DNA from: an uncultured Bacteroides sp.
Lineage (GTDB): Bacteria; Bacteroidota; Bacteroidia; Bacteroidales; Bacteroidaceae
Direction of reading: 5' to 3'
NCBI GenBank assembly: GCA_900556845.1
Contig: USQO01000001.1
Location: 1-64,000 of the forward strand
DNA length: 64,000 nt
The notes beneath the pieces are model-generated. The model saw only the letters and a list, made by a program, of their open reading frames with translations. It was not told the origin of the DNA and did not search any database. A program made the position numbers and the translations under genes. Positions 60,105 through 64,000 of this stretch are shown here, one piece after another (position 1 is the first letter of the stretch; the number at the start of each line of letters is the position of its first letter).

Positions 60105-60650
60105 TCAGTGAAAAGAATCGCCGCTCAGCAGCCGTTGCAGTTCCTGCACGGTGCGGCCTATGCCCGGCGCGTCGTCCAGCTGCGAGGCATCCAGCCTGAG
60201 GACCGACCGCTCGTAGAAAGGCCTGCGCCCGGCAAGTGCCTGTGTCACGAAGCGCAGCAGCTCATCGTCGTCCATGCCCGCCAGCAACGGCCGTCCCGAA
60301 CGTGCCACCCGCAACCGTGCCAGCAGCACCGGCACCGGCACGTCCAGAAACACAGTGATGCCCGCACGGTTCATCACCTCCATATTGTCGAAGAAGCACG
60401 GCGTACCTCCGCCCGTGGCCACCACCACATCCTCGAAGCAAGCCACTTCGTGCAGCAGCCGCCGCTCAGTGCGGCGAAAACCCTCCTCGCCCCCTTCAGC
60501 AAAGAGTTGGGGCACGGTGCGGTGCATGCGTTCCTCGATGTACCAGTCCAGATCAATGAACTGAAGTCCCTCCGCCGCGGCAAAAGCCCTGCCCAGCGTC
60601 GTCTTTCCAGCCCCCATATAGCCCGTCAGGAAGATGCGCCGCGCCGTCAT
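60105..60650 (-). CDS. aroK: Shikimate kinase
   Basis: A 181-residue kinase that phosphorylates shikimate at the 3-hydroxyl in aromatic amino acid synthesis. Walker A is GYMGAGKTT (10-18). Asp33/Asp35 in FIDLDWYIEE, Arg60 in GFRRTE and GGG 80-82 in ATGGGTP form the substrate site, and the lid Arg lies in the LAGRRPFY region. The ATG at 60650 overlaps the topA stop (ATGA), showing translational coupling; the upstream frame to 60728 lies inside topA and is rejected. Codons are strongly G/C-ending. Confidence 0.95.
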   Translation of the reverse strand: MTARRIFLTGYMGAGKTTLGRAFAAAEGLQFIDLDWYIEERMHRTVPQLFAEGGEEGFRRTERRLLHEVACFEDVVVATGGGTPCFFDNMEVMNRAGITVFLDVPVPVLLARLRVARSGRPLLAGMDDDELLRFVTQALAGRRPFYERSVLRLDASQLDDAPGIGRTVQELQRLLSGDSFH

Positions 60651-63001
60651 GCCTTGCCCTTTCTGCCGCCATAACGGCCCTTGCGCGCCTCGGCCTTGCT
60701 CTGCTGAAGCTCGATCACCTTGAAGCACGCCTCCAGATTCAGGTCGGCTGGCTCCACGTTCTCCGGAATCTTGTAGTTCTTACCCTTGCAAGCGATGTAA
60801 GGCCCGTAGCGACCGTTCAGTACCTGCACATCAGGATTCTCTGGGAAAATCTTGATGACTTTCTTTTCTTCCTCACGACGGCGCTCCTCCACAAGAGTCG
60901 CAGCCTGTTCAGCCGTAATAAGTAACGGGTCCAATTCTGCCGGAACCGAAACATACAGGCCATTACAATGTACATAAGGACCGAAACGACCACGCCCCAC
61001 CGTAAGCGGATAACCGTCCAGCTCACCCAAATCACGCGGCAAACGGAACAATTCCAATGCTTCCTCCAGCGTGATGGTTTCAATCGACTGACCTTTACGT
61101 AACTGGGCAAAGCGCGGCTTTTCATCGTCGTCGGCACTGCCTACTTGCGCCACAGGACCGTAGCGACCGATTTTCACCGAAACAGGCCGTCCCGTAGCCG
61201 GTTCGGTTCCCAGCATGCGCTCGCCCACGCGATGCTCTGTCTTCACGGCCAGTGTCTGTTCTACTTGCGGATGGAAGTCAGCATAGAAACGTTCCAGCAG
61301 CTCGGTCCACGCCATGCGTCCGCCCGCAACTTCGTCGAACTCCTTCTCCACAGCTGCCGTAAAATTATAATCCATAATACCCGGGAAATACTGCATCAGG
61401 AAATCATTGACCACTGTGCCCACGTCCGTAGGCAGCAGCTTGCCCTTCTCGGCCCCCGTGTTCTCGGTGCGGGTTTCGCGTAGCAGACTGCCGTCCTGCA
61501 GTGTAATCACACGATAGTCGCGCGGCGAGCCCGTACTGTTGCCCTTGAGCACATAGCCACGCTGCTGGATGGTGGAGATGGTAGGCGCATACGTAGACGG
61601 ACGCCCGATGCCCAGCTCCTCCAGCCGGCGCACCAGTCCCGCCTCGGTATAGCGTGGTGGAGCCTGGGTGAAGCGCTGTGCGGCCATCAAGCCACGGCAA
61701 AGCAACGTCTGTCCCTGCTGTACGGCAGGCAGCAGCGCCTGCTCGGCAGCGGCGGTGTCGGTATCCCCGTCCGGCATCTCTTCATCGGCAGCCTCTTTAT
61801 ACACCCGCAAGAAACCGTCGAACACCACCACTTCACCGGTAGCCGTAAATACATCATCCAATCCGCTCACACCGATGGTCAGCGTAGTCTTCTCCAGCGC
61901 TGCATCCGCCATCTGCGAGGCCAGCGTGCGCTTCCATATCAGCTCGTACAGACGCATCTCCTGTGCCGTACCCTCCACACGCTTCAGACTCATGTCCGTA
62001 GGACGGATGGCCTCGTGCGCCTCCTGCGCCCCCCGTGTATGGGTGGTATAGCGGCGCGGATTGGCATAGCCTTCGCCCATGCGCTCGTCTATCAGGCTGC
62101 GGCACGCCCCGATGGCGATATCCGAAAGGTTCACCGAGTCCGTACGCATGTATGTGATGTAACCGTTTTCATAGAGATGCTGCGCCAGAATCATGGTCTG
62201 CGCCACGGTGAAACCCAACTTGCGGGCCGCCTCCTGCTGCAGCGTAGAAGTAGTGAAAGGTGCCGGAGGCGACTTGCGCACGGGGCGCGTCACCACATCG
62301 GTCACCGTGAAGGCAGCATCGCGGCAGCGTTCCAGCAACTGCACGGCCTGTTCCTCGGTACGGGGGCGCCCGGCCGATACCGCACGCAGACGCGCCCCGC
62401 CGGCATCCTCCAGCAGTGCCGTCACCCGGTAGGCCGACTCGGTGACGAAGGCGGCAATCTCCCGCTCGCGCTCCACAATGAGGCGCACGGCTACCGACTG
62501 CACCCTGCCCGCCGACAGCGCCGGCTTGACCTTGCGCCACAGCACGGGCGAAAGCTCGAAGCCCACAATGCGGTCGAGCACGCGGCGTGCCTGCTGTGCA
62601 TTCACCAGGTTGATATCTATGCTGCGCGGCCGCTCTATGGCCGCCATGATGGCCGGTCGGGTAATTTCGTGAAAAACAATGCGGCTGGTATGCGCTGCCT
62701 CCAGACCCAGCACCTCAAAAAGATGCCAGGCAATGGCTTCCCCTTCACGGTCTTCATCGGAAGCCAGCCACACACGTTCTGCCTGAGCCGCTTCGGCAGC
62801 CAGCTCTTCCACCAGTTTTTTCTTTTCCTTCGGAATTTCGTATACCGGCTTGAAACCGTGTGCTACATCTATACTGAAATCCTTTTTCTTGAGGTCGCGT
62901 ATGTGTCCGTAGCTGGACAGTACCTTGTATTCATCCCCCAGAAACTTGCCGATGGTCTTGGCCTTGGCGGGGGACTCAACGATTACCAAATTTTTCTGCA
63001 T
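60647..63001 (-). CDS. topA: DNA topoisomerase I
   Basis: A 784-residue type IA topoisomerase that relaxes negative supercoils. The TOPRIM motif is VESPAKAKTI (Glu9) with the acidic SDEDREGEA at 81-89. The active-site Tyr is Tyr284 in YITYMRTDSVNLS. The C-terminal part has topoisomerase C-terminal repeats without cysteines (GRYGPYIACKGKNYKIPENV) and a basic tail KGRYGGRKGKA. Start is the ATG at 63001. Composition changes at about codon 60: the 5' end is about 40-50 % GC and the rest about 57-60 %. It is the first gene of the topA-aroK-speA-argB unit. Confidence 0.96.
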   Translation of the reverse strand: MQKNLVIVESPAKAKTIGKFLGDEYKVLSSYGHIRDLKKKDFSIDVAHGFKPVYEIPKEKKKLVEELAAEAAQAERVWLASDEDREGEAIAWHLFEVLGLEAAHTSRIVFHEITRPAIMAAIERPRSIDINLVNAQQARRVLDRIVGFELSPVLWRKVKPALSAGRVQSVAVRLIVEREREIAAFVTESAYRVTALLEDAGGARLRAVSAGRPRTEEQAVQLLERCRDAAFTVTDVVTRPVRKSPPAPFTTSTLQQEAARKLGFTVAQTMILAQHLYENGYITYMRTDSVNLSDIAIGACRSLIDERMGEGYANPRRYTTHTRGAQEAHEAIRPTDMSLKRVEGTAQEMRLYELIWKRTLASQMADAALEKTTLTIGVSGLDDVFTATGEVVVFDGFLRVYKEAADEEMPDGDTDTAAAEQALLPAVQQGQTLLCRGLMAAQRFTQAPPRYTEAGLVRRLEELGIGRPSTYAPTISTIQQRGYVLKGNSTGSPRDYRVITLQDGSLLRETRTENTGAEKGKLLPTDVGTVVNDFLMQYFPGIMDYNFTAAVEKEFDEVAGGRMAWTELLERFYADFHPQVEQTLAVKTEHRVGERMLGTEPATGRPVSVKIGRYGPVAQVGSADDDEKPRFAQLRKGQSIETITLEEALELFRLPRDLGELDGYPLTVGRGRFGPYVHCNGLYVSVPAELDPLLITAEQAATLVEERRREEEKKVIKIFPENPDVQVLNGRYGPYIACKGKNYKIPENVEPADLNLEACFKVIELQQSKAEARKGRYGGRKGKA

Positions 63002-63031
63002 AATCCGCTTTGTCCGTTTATGATTTTGGGA

Positions 63032-63039
63032 CAAATGTA
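63032..63039 (-). promoter_or_regulatory. -7 box of topA
   Basis: On the minus strand TACATTTG fits TAnnTTTG, 30 bases before the topA ATG. Confidence 0.6.
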
Positions 63040-63043
63040 AAAA

Positions 63044-63091
63044 AAAAGCAGAAGCATACCTATATAGTAAGGTAGGTTTCTGCTTTTTTTT
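63044..63091 (-). terminator. Terminator of the outer-membrane receptor gene
   Basis: GCAGAA (63048-63053) pairs with TTCTGC (63078-63083), extended by A-runs and T-runs on both sides and an imperfect TACC/GGTA inner stem. On the minus strand it ends in a long T-run after the receptor stop. Confidence 0.82.
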
Positions 63092-63114
63092 CTTAAAAAT
63101 ATCTTATGTAATCG

Positions 63115-64000
63115 TTAAAAACGAATACTTACTCCTGCTGCAGCATGAAATAATTGTGAAGGATAGCCACTTTCTGTAACATATTCTTTATTCAATAAGT
63201 TATTACAACGAGCAAAAACTGTCAATCTATTGAATAACAAGTACTCAGCTCCGACATACAAATTATTGACAGGGTCAGTTTTTCCTAAACCTTCCTTCGT
63301 CAAATCCTTTCTGCCTTCATACTGATAACCGGCATTAATATATAAGCCTTCAAAAACCTTAGCTCTAGCATGAAAATCAAGGGTAAACTGTGGTTTTAGC
63401 AATAGCGATGCATCATTTCCTTCCTCACAATTCCAACTATAATATACACCCTTCAATCCAAAATCAAACCAGTCCTTATAACCATAAGCAATACTCAGCC
63501 CCCCATAACCTACTTTGGTTTTCTCTTGAAGCAGGTTAGTATAATAATAGCCTCGATCTTCAAATGGCATTGAGAACAATTCATTCTTCGTAATACGATA
63601 ACCTCCGAATAGTTCAAAGCTCAAATTACTCACTGGAGAGGCCTTCAAACCTAACTTAGCATCTACTGGTGTATAAGAAGAGCGTAACTGTTCATTCTGA
63701 TTCCAATACGGAGACACATTATTTAAAGTTCGGAAATCATTCAAGCGTGTACCTCCTTCAGCATTTAAATATAATACATAGCTATCCGAGAATATATATT
63801 CCAAACTTACATCTGGCGAAATATTTACACCACTTCCGTTTGCAGTCTGCCAGTCGACATTCGCTCCCAAACGAATCTTATAATCATCCGACTGCAAAGT
63901 ATAATATGGATTCAGCTTCAACAATGTATAATCCTTAAAGGCAGCAGCATCGTACATCAGATTATCCATTGAAAAGGCAATTCCTACTTTCTGATCATTA
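63115..64000 (-). CDS. TonB-dependent receptor-like outer-membrane beta-barrel (3' part only)
   Basis: The C-terminal 294 or more residues of a larger gene; the frame is open to the window edge, so the start lies outside. The visible part is a series of amphipathic beta strands with aromatic ends (YTLQSDDYKIRLGANVDW, FEGLYINAGYQYEG, YLLFNRLTVFARCNNLLNKEY). The NNLLNKEY block and the final Phe are typical of TonB-dependent receptors and related barrels. The substrate is unknown, and a plug domain cannot be checked. Codon use is AT-rich again, unlike topA. An internal ATG at 63969 is not a likely start because strand pattern and frame continue above it. Confidence 0.8.
   Translation of the reverse strand, partial: NDQKVGIAFSMDNLMYDAAAFKDYTLLKLNPYYTLQSDDYKIRLGANVDWQTANGSGVNISPDVSLEYIFSDSYVLYLNAEGGTRLNDFRTLNNVSPYWNQNEQLRSSYTPVDAKLGLKASPVSNLSFELFGGYRITKNELFSMPFEDRGYYYTNLLQEKTKVGYGGLSIAYGYKDWFDFGLKGVYYSWNCEEGNDASLLLKPQFTLDFHARAKVFEGLYINAGYQYEGRKDLTKEGLGKTDPVNNLYVGAEYLLFNRLTVFARCNNLLNKEYVTESGYPSQLFHAAAGVSIRF

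Larger units (their letters stand above)
48550..62820. other. 14-kb block of high GC and G/C-ending codons
   Basis: Hand counts of 60-base lines give about 57-68 % GC inside this block (for example 41 of 60 at 48661). Counts are 40-53 % just before it, 40-52 % at 62821-62940 and visibly lower beyond 63.1 kb. Codons ending in G or C (CTG, CGC, GGC, ACG, TCG) dominate. The left border lies inside susC after about codon 125. The right border lies inside topA at about codon 60. Both frames are intact. Short patches in argB and topA and the gap after the pullulanase are lower. Confidence 0.75.

Noticed and set aside
62015..63040. 341-codon plus-strand frame opposite topA
   Set aside because: Shadow frame; topA has intact catalytic motifs on the other strand and the plus-strand product has none.

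Overview
The window is a Bacteroidetes chromosome fragment, most likely from the family Bacteroidaceae (Bacteroides, Phocaeicola or a close relative). Three things point there. There is a complete starch utilisation (sus) locus with SusC/SusD. The division and cell-wall (dcw) cluster has the Bacteroidetes content and order (rsmH-ftsL-ftsI-murE-mraY-murD-ftsW-murG-murC-ftsQ-ftsA-ftsZ-yqeY). The promoters are of the TTTG-N19-TAnnTTTG type instead of the E. coli -35/-10 type. The first 30 bases are a Nextera sequencing adapter, so base 1 is a contig end.

Layout. 1-9 kb: alkaline phosphatase, helix-hairpin-helix protein, sodium symporter, VanZ-like protein, ECF sigma factor, CYTH protein, a 42-residue membrane protein, release factor 2 and a long-chain acyl-CoA ligase. 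9-18 kb: an ArgE-type deacylase, an envelope operon (dut, TPR lipoprotein, DUF4292 lipoprotein, EnvC-like), dgt, and a glsA/glsB-type acyltransferase pair for glycine lipids. 18.4-34 kb: the dcw cluster without mraZ at its head, ending at a strong terminator. 34-37.5 kb: recO, tRNA-Glu, rpsT, gyrB. 37.7-56.1 kb: starch and maltodextrin use (malQ, MFS transporter, susR, susA, susB, susC, susD, susE, type I pullulanase). 56.2-63 kb, minus strand: topA-aroK-speA-argB followed by an ECF sigma/anti-sigma pair. 63.1-64 kb: the 3' part of an outer-membrane receptor.

How the sus genes fit together. SusC/SusD/SusE and the lipoprotein pullulanase should bind, debranch and import starch pieces at the outer membrane. 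SusA (GH13) and SusB (GH97) should cut them in the periplasm, the MFS carrier should bring maltose or short dextrins into the cell, and the DPE2-like MalQ should process them there. The membrane-spanning sensor-regulator SusR is divergent from susA. Its intergenic region, the susA-susB gap and the malQ leader share an AT-rich motif at near-fixed or helically phased distance from the -7 boxes, a good candidate SusR operator.

No defence system, CRISPR array, prophage or insertion sequence is visible. The strongest anomaly is compositional. From about 48.55 kb (inside susC) to about 62.8 kb (inside topA) the DNA is roughly 57-65 % GC with strongly G/C-ending codons, whereas the flanks run at about 38-48 %. 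Both borders fall inside intact reading frames, near the conserved 5' part of each gene. This suggests a homologous replacement or a chimeric assembly. GC values are hand counts of sample lines.
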